Below, piece by piece: positions 25,449 through 39,772 of a stretch of 64,000 bases of DNA. The position numbers and the translations under genes were made by a program. The notes beneath the pieces are model-generated. The model was not told where the DNA came from and made no database searches. It saw only the letters and a list, made by a program, of their open reading frames with translations. The stretch's first letter is position 1. Every line of letters begins with the position of its first letter. The stretch comes from Protula sp. h YS-2021 (Eukaryota > Annelida > Polychaeta > Sabellida > Serpulidae), in contig OX457031.1 in the NCBI GenBank assembly GCA_949752745.1, forward strand, positions 2,098,950 through 2,162,949, read 5' to 3'.

Positions 25449-26506
25449 TTGACTGTACACAAAGTGCGACAACGGAGGGTGGTTTAACAAAGTATTCATC
25501 AGCTCAGGATCAATCGACGGAATTTTTTTCAACCGAGGGATACTATACAGAAAGAATAACAGCTGAAGAGCAGTTTACAAAAATAGCAACTGAGAAGCAA
25601 TCTACAGAAAATGAGTCCACTGCGGGTCCAACAACAGACTTTTCCACATTAGTGCATCTACACAAAAACCTTCTACTGAGACACTGTCCACTGAAAGTTT
25701 GTCAACTAATAATCAAACAACAGGCATTCCTTCAGCAAAGAGTTTATCTAGTAATGGCTTTACAACAGAAAGTATTTCTACTGAAGGTCAAAATACACAG
25801 ATTCCATCCACTGAGGCCCTATCATTTGAAAGTTTGAGAACTAGTGATAAAACAACAGGCATTCCTGCAACAGAAAGTTTATCAACTGAAGGTCTTACCT
25901 CAGAAAGTGTTTCTACTGAAGGTCAAACCACACAAATACCATCGTCTGAGACACTATCATCTGAAAGTTTGAGAACTGATGATCAAATAACAGGCATTCC
26001 TACAACGGAAAGTTTATCAACCGAATTCGCTACCGTAAAAAGTGTCTCTACTGAAGGCCAATCGACACAAATATCTTCGACTGACACACTGTTCACTGAA
26101 ACTTTCACAACTGATGATCAAACAACAGGCATTCCTACAACAGGGAGTTTCTCAACTGAAATCCTTACCACAGAAAGTGTTTCTACTGAAGGCCAAACTA
26201 CATAAATACCATCAACTGAGACACTATCTACTGAAAGTTTGCCAACTGGTGATCAAATGATAGGCATTGCTACGATAGAAAGTTTATCAAGGGCAGGTGC
26301 CACAACGATCAATCTATCTACAAAAAGAATATCAACCGATGGCCACACTTCGGACTTTATAACTGAGTTAGAAGAGAATACAGTTGCTATGTCTGAAGAT
26401 CTGACAACAGTGGCAATCACAGCTGAGGTACCCACAAGTGAGAAAGTCACAACTGGGATTGGCACAACTGGACACGTGACAACCAGCGATGGCCAATAAA
26501 CAGAAG
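25449..26506 (+). pseudogene. Decaying mucin exon: one frameshift, two stops
   Basis: Both splice sites survive (GAATGTAG at the start, GAAG|GTTTCA at the end), and the ends have phase 1. The length is 1,058 nt, one short of a multiple of three. The frame slips by one at about 25640-25670, and two TAA stops interrupt the restored frame (26203-26205 and 26497-26499). The first stop is in a place where a sister unit has CAA. Units are about 33 residues (TTESVSTEGQTTQI type). Being symmetric, the exon could be skipped harmlessly. Assembly error could explain the indel but hardly both stops. Confidence 0.7.
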
Positions 26507-26909
26507 GTTTCACATCATCATGAATGCCATGAATTAATACCTAGAGTTAATACTATAAACTAATAGCAAAATTATTCATTTCTCGTTATTATTTGTTTCT
26601 TTGTAAAATGTTTTTGTGTTTGAACACTTAATTATTATACTTAGAATTAATACCATAAATAGTTATGTAGGCACTGCATTGGTTATTAAATATAATAAAA
26701 TAAACTACACTTTCAACTATTAAACCGTTTAAGACCTTTGTTGATGACATTATTTGTGACACCATCGTTTCATCTTATCTTATGCTGACTTATTTCTATC
26801 GTAGTATATATATACTAATATATAATAAGCATAAATAACATAATGATTTTTACTAACGTTGTTTGGTTTCTGGTCATACCCTTTAAAATTCGTGTGTTTT
26901 GGAATTTAG
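26507..26909 (+). other. Intron, no features seen
   Basis: AT-rich sequence with a TATATATA stretch near 26806-26825. Confidence 0.5.
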
Positions 26910-28195
26910 TAAAAGTTTCATCAACTGAAGTACAATTAGTAGAATACAGTTCGCAACCGAGTGAACAATTTACTGAAAGTTTTTTAATTCGGATACAGAA
27001 TGCGTTTCCTCTATCGTTCAAACAATACCGATTCTATCAACTGAAGGTCCTTCAACAGGGCCCAACGTTTTAGCTACAATAGAAAGCACAGCTGTGATTG
27101 ACATAACAGAAGGGCCAACTGGGGTTGGCACAACAGAAGGCAAAACAACTGTTACCTATTCACCAGAAATCACAACAACCCTAACTGATTCAGTAGAAGG
27201 TACAGTAATTGTGGTTCTTACAACAGAAGGCACATCAGCAGTGGTTGATACTTCATCGTCCTCCACGACTGGCGTGCTCACCTCAACAACGTTGACAAGT
27301 GAAATTGATACCTCTGCGATTTTGACAACTGGCGATGAGTTTGGTGTTGGGAGAACAACAACTATTGTTGATCAAGTGGACCTTATATCACACTTACCCC
27401 AACTTTCATTTCTGCAACAGAAAGTGCAATCAACATTGGCTGATACCACAATGTCGTACATTACTAATTTGCTTCACACAGCAGCACCGACAAGTCAGAT
27501 CAAAACCATTGAGCATGTGGCAACTACTGGTCATGGTTTCAGTGATGACGAAACAACAATAATAATTAATACAACAGTTTCACAAACTTTTGTTGATAAA
27601 ACAGAAGGTGCAACTGAACGTGATAAAACAGACGCTGCAACAACTGTTATTCCTACAACAACAGCCATGATCGATGCTACATTGTCGTCCGTGGCTGACC
27701 TGCTTACCACAACAAAAGCTACAACTGTTGTCGGTACAACAATAGGTAAAACAACTGGGCTTGATTCCATAGACGGCGCAACAACTTCTCTTCCTACAAC
27801 AGAAGGTTCACCAACCGTGGATGATGTTAATTTGTCATCACAGACAGACGTGCTTACCTCAAGATCGTCATCGACTGAGCATTGGACAACTGTGGATGGA
27901 GAAGAGTTTGATGATGACGGGAAAACGATTATAGGTAATACAGCAGAAGATAGAGTGGCTATTGTTGATTCAAGAGAAGGTACAACTCGGCTTCATGTTA
28001 CCGACGGCGCAACAATTATTGTTCTTACAACTGAAAGAGCATCAAGAATGGATGATACCACATTGTCATCTAGGACTGACGTGTCTACAGCAGCATTGAC
28101 AAGTGTATTTGATATACTGAGCAAATGACAGCTGAGGATGGCGATGGATTTGGTGATGAGCACAAAACTGTTTTACTGAAACTATTGAAACTATT
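26910..28195 (+). pseudogene. Decaying mucin exon related to the next exon
   Basis: Phase-1 acceptor GGAATTTAG. The frame changes in a T run at about 26984-26990. A long open stretch (27090-28128) then shows the same motifs as the 28581-32279 exon (GDEFG, TTIV, VVDTT, LSSTTDVLT). A second slip at about 28113 brings a TGA at 28126-28128; sequence matching the sister exon's last motif continues in another frame to about 28195. The expected GAAG|GT donor is lost. The 3' end is therefore approximate. Confidence 0.65.
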
Positions 28196-28580
28196 GATCT
28201 TAGGCTTTCTGTATGGTAGAAACTGTCCTTTTATACTTTTCTCAATTCTCAACTTTTCTTTACCACTAACATGAAAAAATTATCCATCTAATTAGCTTAA
28301 TCATTTTGCTGAAGACAAAAATACATATTTACCTTTATGTCATAGAATTAACATATCCTAGCAATATATTGCAGCAACCATAAATCTATGCTTCACCCCT
28401 TTCTAACGACTTTTACTAATACGAAAGCCTAAAACTAAACTGAACTAAAACTCATGAGTATACGGTAAAGTTATATTTGTTATGTCGACAGTTTTTCCTA
28501 AAAGCTTTAAAAATATCATTTTTGTTTCGACATAGATGCTAACACACAATTTGCAGCAAGTTACCTTATTATATCTGCAG
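28196..28580 (+). other. Intron, no features seen
   Basis: AT-rich sequence ending in the ATATCTGCAG acceptor of the next exon; an alternative AG lies at about 28555. Confidence 0.5.
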
Positions 28581-31500
28581 GCGTAACGACAGAACGTGAC
28601 ACTTCTGCAGGTGTGTCAACAGAATTGGTTATAACTGTTGTCGCAACGACACAAGTTGGCACCACGGAAGGTGAAACTACTGTAGGTTATGCGACAGAAA
28701 GTCCGATAATTGTAAGGACTACCACAGTCGGTGGAGCAACTATGGTTGATACTGCATTGTCGTCTACGACTGATGTGCTTTCTACCACAGAGATGATAAG
28801 TGAAACTGAGGCCACTGAGCGTATGACAACTGACCATGGCGATGAGTTTGGTAATGAAGTAATAACAACTGTGGGCGATACAACAGAAGGTACAACTGTT
28901 GTTGATACAACACAAGATACAGCGATTCTTGTTGATACTTCAGACGATGCAACAACTGTGGTTTCCACATCAGACAGATCATCATCATTTCATACAACAT
29001 TGTCGTCTACAACTGACTTGCTTACGACAGCAAGGTCAACAAGTGAAACCGAGAGCACTGAACGAGTGACAACTGTAGATAGCGATCAGTCTGGTGAGGA
29101 TGAAACAACAACTATTGTTGATACAACGGAAGGTACAACTGTTGTTGGTTCAACAAAAGGTAGAACATCTGGGCTTGTCTCCGCAGACGGTCCAACAACT
29201 GTGGTTCCAACAACAACAGTCGTGGGTGATACTACATTATCGTTCACAACTGACTTGCTTACATCAGAAGGGTTGACAAGTGAAACTGAGTCCACTGATC
29301 GAGTTACAACTGTGGGTAGCGATGAGTTTGATGATGACGAAACAACAACCATAGTTTATACGACAGAAGCTATAACAACTGCGTTTGATGGGACAGAAAG
29401 CACAACAAGGGGACTTGATACTACAGATAGTCCAACCACTGTGGTTCCAACAACAGAAGGAGCATCAACCGTGGTTCATTCTACGGTGTCATCTTCAACT
29501 GACATGCTCACCACGTCACCGTCAACAGCTGAAACTCAGACCACTGAGCGTGAGACAACTATTGCTGGCGATGAATTTGGTGATGATGAAACAACAACTA
29601 TTGTTGATACAACAGAAGGTACAACTGTTGTTGGTTCAACAGCAGGTAGAACATCTGGGCTTGTCTCCACAGACGGTCCAACAACTGTGGTTCCAACAAC
29701 AACAGTCGTGGGTGATACTACAATATCGCCCACAACTGACTTGCTTACATCAGAAGGGTTGACAAGTGAAACTGAGTCCACTGATCGAGTTACAACTGTG
29801 GGTGGCGATGAGTTTGATGATGACGAAACAACCACCATAGTTTATACGACAGAAACTATAACAACTGCGTTTGATGGGACAGAAAGCACAACAAGGGGAC
29901 TTGATACTAGAGATAGTCCAACCACTGTGGTTCAAACAACAGAAGGAGCATCAACCGTGGTTCATTCTACGGTGTCATCTTCAACTGACATGCTCACCAC
30001 GTCACCGTCAACAGCTGAAACTCAGACCACTCATCGTGAGACAACTATTGCTGGCGATGAATTTGGTGATGATGAAACAACAACTATTGTTTATACAACA
30101 GAAGGTACAACAGTTGTTGGTTCAACAGCAGGTAGAACATCTGGGCTTGTCTCCACAGACGGTCCAATAACTGTGGTTCCAACAACAACAGTCGTGGGTG
30201 ATACTACAATATCGCCCACAACAGACTTGCTTACTTCAGAAGGGTTGACAAGTGAAACTGAGTCCACTGATCGAGTTACAACTGTGGGTGGCGATGAGTT
30301 TGGTGATGACGAGACAGCCATAGTTTATACGACAGAAGCTATTACAACTGCGTTCGATGGAACAGAAAGCACAACAAGAGAACTTGATACTACAGATAGT
30401 GCAACAACTGTGGTTCAAACAACAGAAAGAGCTTCAACCGTGGTTCATTCTACGGTGTCATCTTCAACTGACATGCTCACCACGTCACCGTCAACAGCTG
30501 AAACTCAGACAACTGATCGTGAGACAACTATTGCTGGCGATGAATTTGGTGATGATGAAACAACAACTATTGTTGATACAACAGAAGGTACAACAGTTGT
30601 TGGTTCAACAGCAGGTAGAACATCTGGGCTTGTCTCCATAGACGGTCCAACCACTATGGTTCCAACAACAACAGTCGTGGGTGAAACTACAATATCGCCC
30701 ACAACTGACTTGCTTACATCAGAAGGATTGACAAGTGAAACTGAGTCCACTGGTCGAGTTACAACTGTGGGTGGCGATGAGTTTGGTGATGACGAGACAA
30801 CCATAGTTTATACGACAGCAGCTATGACAACTGCGTTTGATGGAGCAGAAAGCACAACAAGAGAACTTGATACTACAGATAGTGCAACAACTGTGGTTCA
30901 AACAACAGAAAGAGCTTCAACCGTGGTTCATTCTACGGTGTCATCTTCAACTGACATGCTCACCACGTCACCGTCAACAACTGAAACTCAAACCACTGAG
31001 CGTGATACAACTATTGATGGCGATGAATTTGGTGATGATGAAACAACAACTATTGTTGATACAACAGAAGGTACAACTGTTGTTGGTTCAACAGCAGGTA
31101 GAACATCTGGGCTTGTCTCCACAGACGGTCCAGCAACTGTGGTTCCAACAACAACAGTCGTGGGTGATACTACAATATCGTCCACAACTGACGTGCTTAC
31201 ATCAGAAGGGTTGAGAAGTGAAACTGAGTCCACTGCTCGAGTTACAACTGTGGGTGGCGATGAGTTTGATGATGACGAAACAACAACCATAGTTTATACG
31301 ACAGAAGCTATAACAACTGCGTTTGATGGGACAGAAAGCACAACAAGGGGACTTGATACTACAGATAGTCCAACCACTGTGGTTCCAACAACAGAAGGAG
31401 CATCAACCGTGGTTCATTCTACGGTGTCATCTTCAACTGACATGCTCACCACGTCACCGTCAACAGCTGAAACTCAGACCACTGAGCGTGAGACAACTAT

Positions 31501-32279
31501 TGCTGGCGATGAATTTGGTGATGATGAAACAACAACTATTGTTGATACAACAGAAGGTACAACTGTTGTTGGTTCAACAGCAGGTAGAACATCTGGGCTT
31601 GTCTCCACAGACGGTCCAACAACTGTGGTTCCAACAACAACAGTCGTGGGTGATACTACAATATCGCCCACAACTGACTTGCTTACATCAGAAGTGTTGA
31701 CAAGTGAAACTGAGTCCACTGATCGAGTTACAACTGTGGGTGGCGATGAGTTTGATGATGACGAAACAACCACCATAGTTTATACGACAGAAACTATAAC
31801 AACTGCGTTTGATGGGACAGAAAGCACAACAAGGGGACTTGATACTACAGATAGTCCAACCACTGTGGTTCAAACAACAGAAGGAGCATCAACCGTGGTT
31901 CATTCTACGGTGTCATCTTCAACTGACATGCTCACCACGTCACCGTCAACAGCTGAAACTCAGACCACTCATCGTGAGACAACTATTGCTGGCGATGAAT
32001 TTGGTGATGATGAAACAACAACTATTGTTGATACAACAGAAGGTACAACAGTTGTTGGTTCAACAGCAGGTAGAACATCTGGGCTCGTCTCCACAGACGG
32101 TCCAACAACTGTGGTTCCAACAACAACTGCCGTGGGTGATACTACATTGTCGTCCACGACTGACTTGCTTACATCAGAAGGGTTGACAAGTGAAATTGAG
32201 TCCACTGCTCGAGTTACAACTGTGGGTGGCGATGAGTTTGGTGATGATGAAACAACACTTTTTACTGAAACTAGCGAAG
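28581..32279 (+). CDS. Mucin exon: 162-residue higher-order repeats with acidic GDEF motif
   Basis: 1,233 residues, phase 1-1, acceptor ATCTGCAG, donor GAAG|GTTTTG. From about 29080 it is a tandem array with a 483-486-bp period, some six copies. Each copy has two related halves of about 81 residues. Each half opens with an acidic motif, GDEF(G/D)DDE, followed by TTIVDTTEGTTVVGSTAGRT or TIVYTTEAITTAFDGTESTT. These motifs give regular Asp/Glu clusters between O-glycosylation-type Thr/Ser stretches. The first ~160 residues are an older, diverged copy. Two of the copies carry a one-codon deletion. It is the longest array unit apart from the 200-residue block in exon 1. Confidence 0.88.
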
Positions 32280-32569
32280 GTTTTGAAGCGATTTTGAGCA
32301 TTAATCTTTCTGTTGAACCTAATCATTTGTCTTGGCGGATACGGTCATTTTTATTTTCAACAGCAATCACTAACTACACATAACATAACAAATCAATTGA
32401 CTAAACTATTTTATTTATAACTAGAACTATGTATGTTACTCTGCAAGATTTACAGTAACCCTGGACGCATGCTTCAAGTTAAGCTTTAACTTAACTCTCT
32501 GATCATTGACATAGTTTTATTTATTCTTTTAAAACAATTAACAACAAATGCAATTTGTGTCCCATTTAG
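32280..32569 (+). other. Intron, no features seen
   Basis: Short AT-rich intron; the open frame continues 33 codons past the donor before a stop, with no mucin character. Confidence 0.5.
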
Positions 32570-33094
32570 CTGAGACGACTCAAGCTGGAACAAGTGAACT
32601 CATTTCAACTGAAAGTGTCACAACTGAAACTGGAACAACTGTTGTTTCAACAACTCAAGGCCGCACAATGGACGGTGGAACGACAACAATTGATACAACA
32701 GAAGGATCGACAATTGTGGTTCATACAATAGACCGCACGACTACTGTTGTCGATACAACAGAAGATACAACAACGGTGGTTGATACAACCGAGCGAACAA
32801 CAACTGGTGTTGATGCAACAGAAGAAACAACAACTATGGTCGATACAACAGAACGAACAACAACTGTGGTTGATACAACCGAGCAAACAACAACTACTGC
32901 CGATACAACAGAAGAAACAACAACTATGGTCGATACAACAGAACGAACAACAACTGGTGTTGATACAACAGAAGAAACAACAACTATGCTTGGTACCACA
33001 GAAATTGTTACATCTACAAGCGATACAGAAGAAACCTCTGCAGCTACAGTTTACTCAACACAGGGCACAACAACTGAATTGAGTACCTTGGCAG
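32570..33094 (+). CDS. Mucin exon: TTERTTTVVD repeats
   Basis: 175 residues, phase 1-1, acceptor CCATTTAG, donor GGCAG|GTGGGA. The middle has about ten ten-residue units TTE(R/E)TTT(V/M)VD, with diverged flanks. The frame stays open only nine codons after the donor. Confidence 0.82.
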
Positions 33095-33955
33095 GTGGGA
33101 CAGTTCAAATTAAGCCCCTGTTCTGAATTAATTTCACCCTACAGTGGTGAAAAAGTCAGTCCTTTAAACAGCTGTTTCAGCTGTTTAACTGTACCAGCTG
33201 TTTAGCGTGACGACTATCCTAGTAATAAATTATGCTCCATAAACAAACCAAGAATTATCCTCTAAATTAATAAATTCAAGGATATCATATTGATTGCAAT
33301 GAACTGAAAACAAGTGGAACCATAGCTATCAATCACCAATCAATAAATCAATAACCACTAATCAACTTTCAATAAATCAGTAAGCATTAATCATCTGTCA
33401 ATAAATCTAACCATCAGTAAATAATAATGTTAGTGCCATAGCTTAATATTACTCAAGCAGAAAAAAGTGATAAGCAATTAGAACATATGAACTTTTTCCT
33501 AATGAAACCAACATTGTGAAACATTACTTATTTTAGCATTATTTTTGTTAAAGCATTACCAACCCTAAGACTAACTGTTTTTCACTTATATGTAACAATA
33601 TTTATAAGATATTTAAGTATTTGTGTATATTACATAGATTCACATATTATCCTGTTCATATTACATAATATCACATATTATCATATTTATATTATATAAT
33701 GTCACGTACACTAAATAATGCTAACATATTATGATGTTGATAATATACAGCCCCTCTCCCTCCCTAAACCGCACACTTTTGATATTTTCCAGTTGAAGTT
33801 TTGTTTCTACTGCACGTTTCTTGCGTTTTTTATAATGAACTAAAAAAATGAAATTTTTATATTTTATTTTCCACCTACCTACACACGTAACTTTAATATA
33901 TTTAAACTTTATAATTTTTCTGTTTAAGGTTTTTAATGATTCAGGTTTTTGTCAT
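33095..33955 (+). other. Intron, 5' part
   Basis: Short diverged repeats of AATCAATAAATCA at about 33330-33430 and of ACATATTATC at about 33640-33740. No exon is supported. Confidence 0.5.
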
Positions 33956-34202
33956 GTATTTATGCGTTTATCCTAACAACTTGTTAACAAAAAAAACAAC
34001 TTGTTAACAAATCCTAAAAACTTGTTAACAAATAATAATAAAAAGTTGAAACTGTATGGGAGCTGTGTTATTATGCATGTATTTATTCGTTTATCCTAAC
34101 AACTTGTTCACAGAAAAAAACAACTTGTTAACAAGTCCTAAAAACTTGTTAACAAATAATAATAAAAAAGGTTAAACTGTATGGGAGCTGTGCTATTATG
34201 CA
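33956..34202. repeat. ~123-bp duplication with AACTTGTTAACAAA units
   Basis: Two copies of a block, each starting TATTTAT(G/T)CGTTTATCC and ending in CTGTATGGGAGCTGTG. Each contains three copies of AACTTGTTAACAA; at 34130 this forms the palindrome ACTTGTTAACAAGT. Confidence 0.8.
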
Positions 34203-34266
34203 TGGATTGGTGCGAGAGTGGAGTTCAGCTCGGTACTGGAATGATTTGAAACATCCTTGAATCAAA

Positions 34267-35104
34267 CGTATAAACTAGATAGCGCTTCATCCAGTTTGTT
34301 TATGTCAAAAGGCCTGGATCAAGTATGAAAGTGGATAAGTGAGTGTGTCGCTGGGGGGGGGGGGGAAGGGGGGAGTGCAGGGGGGTTAAGGGGAGAGGGA
34401 TTGTGGCCATTAACGTATACTAGATAGCGCTTCATCCATTTTGTTTATGTCAAAAGGCCTGGATCAAGTATGAAAGTTGATAAGTGAGTGTGTCGCTGGC
34501 GGGAGGGGGAGTGCAGGGGGGTTAAGGGGAGAGGGATTGTGGCCATTAACGTATACTAGATAGCGCTTCATCCATTTTGTTTATGTCAAAGGGCCTGGAT
34601 CAAGTATGAAAGTGGATAAGTGAGTGTGTCGCTGGGGGGGGGGGGAGGGGAGTGCAGGGTTTAAGGGGAGAGGGATTGGGGCCATTAACGTATACTTGAT
34701 AGCGCTTCATCCATTTTGTTTATGTCAAAAGGCCTGGATCAAGTATGAAAGTGGATAAGTGAGTGTGTCGCTGGGGGGGGGGGGGGAGTGCAGGGGGGTT
34801 AAGGGGAGAGGGATTGTGGCCATTAACGTATACTAGATAGCGCTTCATCCATTTTGTTTATGTCAAAAGGCCTGGATCAAGTATGAAAGTGGATAAGTGA
34901 GTGTGTCGCTGGGGGGGGGGGGGGAGGGGAGTGCAGGGTTTAAGGGGAGAGGGATTGGGGCCATTAACGTATACTTGATAGCGCTTCATCCATTTTGTTT
35001 ATGTCAAAAGGCCTGGATCAAGTATGAAAGTGGATAAGTGAGTGTGTCGCTGGGGGGGGGGGGGGAGTGCAGGGGGTTAAGGGGAGAGGGATTGTGGCCA
35101 TTAA
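34267..35104. repeat. ~139-bp minisatellite, six copies
   Basis: Copies begin at about 34267, 34413, 34549, 34688, 34827 and 34966 with TAGCGCTTCATCCATTTTG. They end in a G-run plus GAGAGGGATTGTGGCCATT. The differences between copies lie mainly in the length of the G-run, with a short (GGGGAGTGCAGGGTTTAAG) form alternating in copies 3 and 5. Confidence 0.92.
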
Positions 35105-35715
35105 TTGACATATTTTTGGTTTCCAAAAGTTCGCGGATTTTTGCTTTATAAGGATAAGGAATCCTAAATGTCCCTGATGTTATTCTAAACCTGTCAAAAT
35201 AAATGCATTAATTACAGCTACAAAATACAAAAATAAAATCAAGTATAAATTGACATTCTAGAGCTACGTAACATATTTGTTGATTTTCAAAACCATTCTC
35301 TAAGTTCGAAAATAAAATTTTCGCACAAATATTAATAATTCTACAGCATAACAGCATAATTATTACAGCATAATAATTCTATTTCATGGCAATTAAATTC
35401 ATCATCAGCAAAACACACATTTGTTAGATGAGAAATTTTCTTTGACAATTTCTACGTATTCCTGTGCACTTAACTTTCTTCAAGTGGATTTTTTATGAAT
35501 ATTGAATATTGAATACTGACATTGTGCTGTTTCTGTATAAAAATAAGTAAAAATGAGTAAATGAGTAAATATTATCAGTTGCTTACGTTATAAATTAGAG
35601 TTATCTCGAGCTGAATATTGATTTTAAATGATAGTTTTAATCTCATTAGATAAATTTATATGCATCAGATTCCAGATTGACATTAATATTTCTTCTTTTT
35701 TATTTCATATTACAG
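35105..35715 (+). other. Intron, 3' part
   Basis: AT-rich, no repeat of note, ending in the CATATTACAG acceptor. Confidence 0.5.
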
Positions 35716-35727
35716 AAGAACCGACAG
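35716..35727 (+). CDS. 12-nt mucin microexon
   Basis: 12 nt, phase 1-1, AAGAACCGACAG between ATATTACAG and GTAGGC. It adds four codons (x-Glu-Pro-Thr-). The EPT motif is the one expanded in the last mucin exon. Both splice sites are good and the phase fits, but at this size chance is possible. Confidence 0.5.
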
Positions 35728-36299
35728 GTAGGCAGATATTGTATTTTTTAGTAGTAAGCAAATCAACCTGTTTAGAAATCAGTTAGTTGTTACTGCTTGT
35801 ATAATATTTAATCATATATCTATATTTAATCTTCTGTGCAGGGTTAGTTTTTATTTATTTTTAGAGGTTTAGAGGCACCTTAATTTCCTCACATTATTAT
35901 TATTACCCTGACCTAATTACATAATGAGTATTTATAAGTGTATATTAAGAAGGGCCATTGTCCGTAAACAGGTAAGAGACTTGAGACAGACATAGGATAC
36001 TACAAAGAGAGGTTTGATTAAGAGCTTTAATTTCCATGTATCTATGTAAATGCAAAGCCATTTTTATGATACAGTAGAAAAGGGTAAGATAGGCATATAA
36101 CATTACGGGCTATTGACATTTCCAAGGCAGGTGACATTGGGGGCTAGTGTCCCTCATCCAACAGAGGACATTGGGGGGGGGGGCTAGTGTCCCTGACTCA
36201 AGAAAGCAATCTTGAACAATATGTTTTGTCATACTGAGGTAGATTCTAATGACATCTATGACATCATACATGACGTACTTCTTTTGTATTAATACGCAG
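35728..36299 (+). other. Intron with short duplication
   Basis: A 50-60-bp unit around GACATTGGGGGCTAGTGTCC is duplicated at about 36108-36200, with a G-run in the second copy. Confidence 0.55.
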
Positions 36300-36356
36300 C
36301 TGGGAGTACAACGGCTGCAGATCCAGGTCCACAAGACGGGGACATGACCACAGCAG
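36300..36356 (+). CDS. Mucin mini-exon, 19 codons
   Basis: 57 nt, phase 1-1 (ATACGCAG to AGCAG|GTTTAA). It encodes GSTTAADPGPQDGDMTTA, which is less Thr-rich and not repetitive. Confidence 0.65.
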
Positions 36357-38314
<1,958 letters not shown>

Positions 38315-39772
38315 GCTCTACTGAAGGTATAGATAGTACTATTGCTGAAACCTCTAGCGTGGAAACAACACAAGAGTCAACTACAATTGTTCAGACATCT
38401 AGCGCGGAAACAACAGAAGAGGGAACAACAGTTGCCCAATCACCTACCGCGGGAACAACAGAAGACGATACAACTGCTGTCCCGTCCTCTAGCGCGGAAA
38501 CAACAGAAGAGGGAACAACAATTGTCCAGTCACCTAGCGCGGAAACAACAGAAGAGGGAACAACAATTGTCCAGTCACCTAGCGCGGAAACAACAGAAGA
38601 GGAAACAACAGTTGCCCAATCACCTAGCGCGGAAACAACAGAAGAGGAAACAACAGTTTCCCAGTCACCTAGCGCGGAAACAACAGAAGAGGGAACAACA
38701 GTTTCCCAGTCACCTAGCGCGGAAACAACAGAAGACGATACAACTTCTGTCCCGTCCTCTAGCGCGGAAACAACAGAAGAGGGAACAACAGTTGCCCAAT
38801 CACCGAGCGCGGAAACAACAGAAGAGGGTGCAACAGTTGCCCAATCACCTAGCGCGGAAACAACAGAAGAGGGTACAACAGTTGCCCAATCACCTAGCGC
38901 GGAAACAACAGAGGAGGGTTCAACAGTTGCCCAATCACCTAGCGCGGAAACAACAGAAGACGATACAACTGCTGTCCCGTCCTCTAGCGCGGAAACAACA
39001 GAAGAGGGAACAACAATTGTCCAGTCACCTAGCGCAGAAACAACAGAAGAGGGAACAACAATTGTCCAGTCACCTAGCGCGGAAACAACAGAGGAGGAAA
39101 CAACAGTTGCCCAATCACCTAGCGCGGAAACAACAGAAGAGGAAACAACAGTTGCCCAGTCATCTAGAGCGGAAACAACAGAAGAGGGAACAACAGTTTC
39201 CCAGTCACCTAGCGCGGAAACAACAGAAGACGATACAACTTCTGTCCCGTCCTCTAGCGCGGAAACAACAGAAGAGGGAACAACAGTTGCCCAATCATCT
39301 AGCGCGGAAACAACAGAAGAGGGTACAACATTTGCCCAATCACCTAGCGCGGAAACAACAGAAGAGGGCACAACAGTTGCCCAATCACCTAGCGCGGAAA
39401 CAACAGAGGAGGGTTCAACAGTTGCCCAATCACCTAGCGCGGAAACAACAGAAGACGATACAACTGCTGTCCCGTCCTCCAGCGCGGAAACAACAGAAGA
39501 GGGAACAACAATTGTCCAGTCACCTAGCGCGGAAACAACAGAAGAGGGAACAACAATTGTCCAGTCACCTAGCGCGGAAACAACAGAAGAGGGAACAACA
39601 GTTGCCCAATCACCTAGCGCGGAAACAACAGAAGAGGAAACAACAGTTGCCCAATCACCTAGCGTGGAAACAACAGTTGCCCAATCACCTAGTGCGGAAA
39701 CAACAGAAGAGGGTACAACTGCTAGCCAAACCGCTAGCCAAGATACAACTTCAGTTGGCACTTCTGCTGGAG
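38315..39772 (+). CDS. Mucin exon: SAETTEEGTTVAQSP repeats
   Basis: 486 residues, phase 1-1, acceptor GTTTATCTAG, donor GGAG|GTAAAA. About 31 copies of a 45-bp, 15-residue unit S(A)ETTEEGTTVAQSP. A variant unit (ETTEDDTTAVPSSSA) returns at regular intervals and marks a higher-order block of ten to eleven units (for example 38440 to 38940 to 39420). One incomplete unit lies near the 3' end (39661-39690). It is the most Glu-rich array of the gene. Confidence 0.88.
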
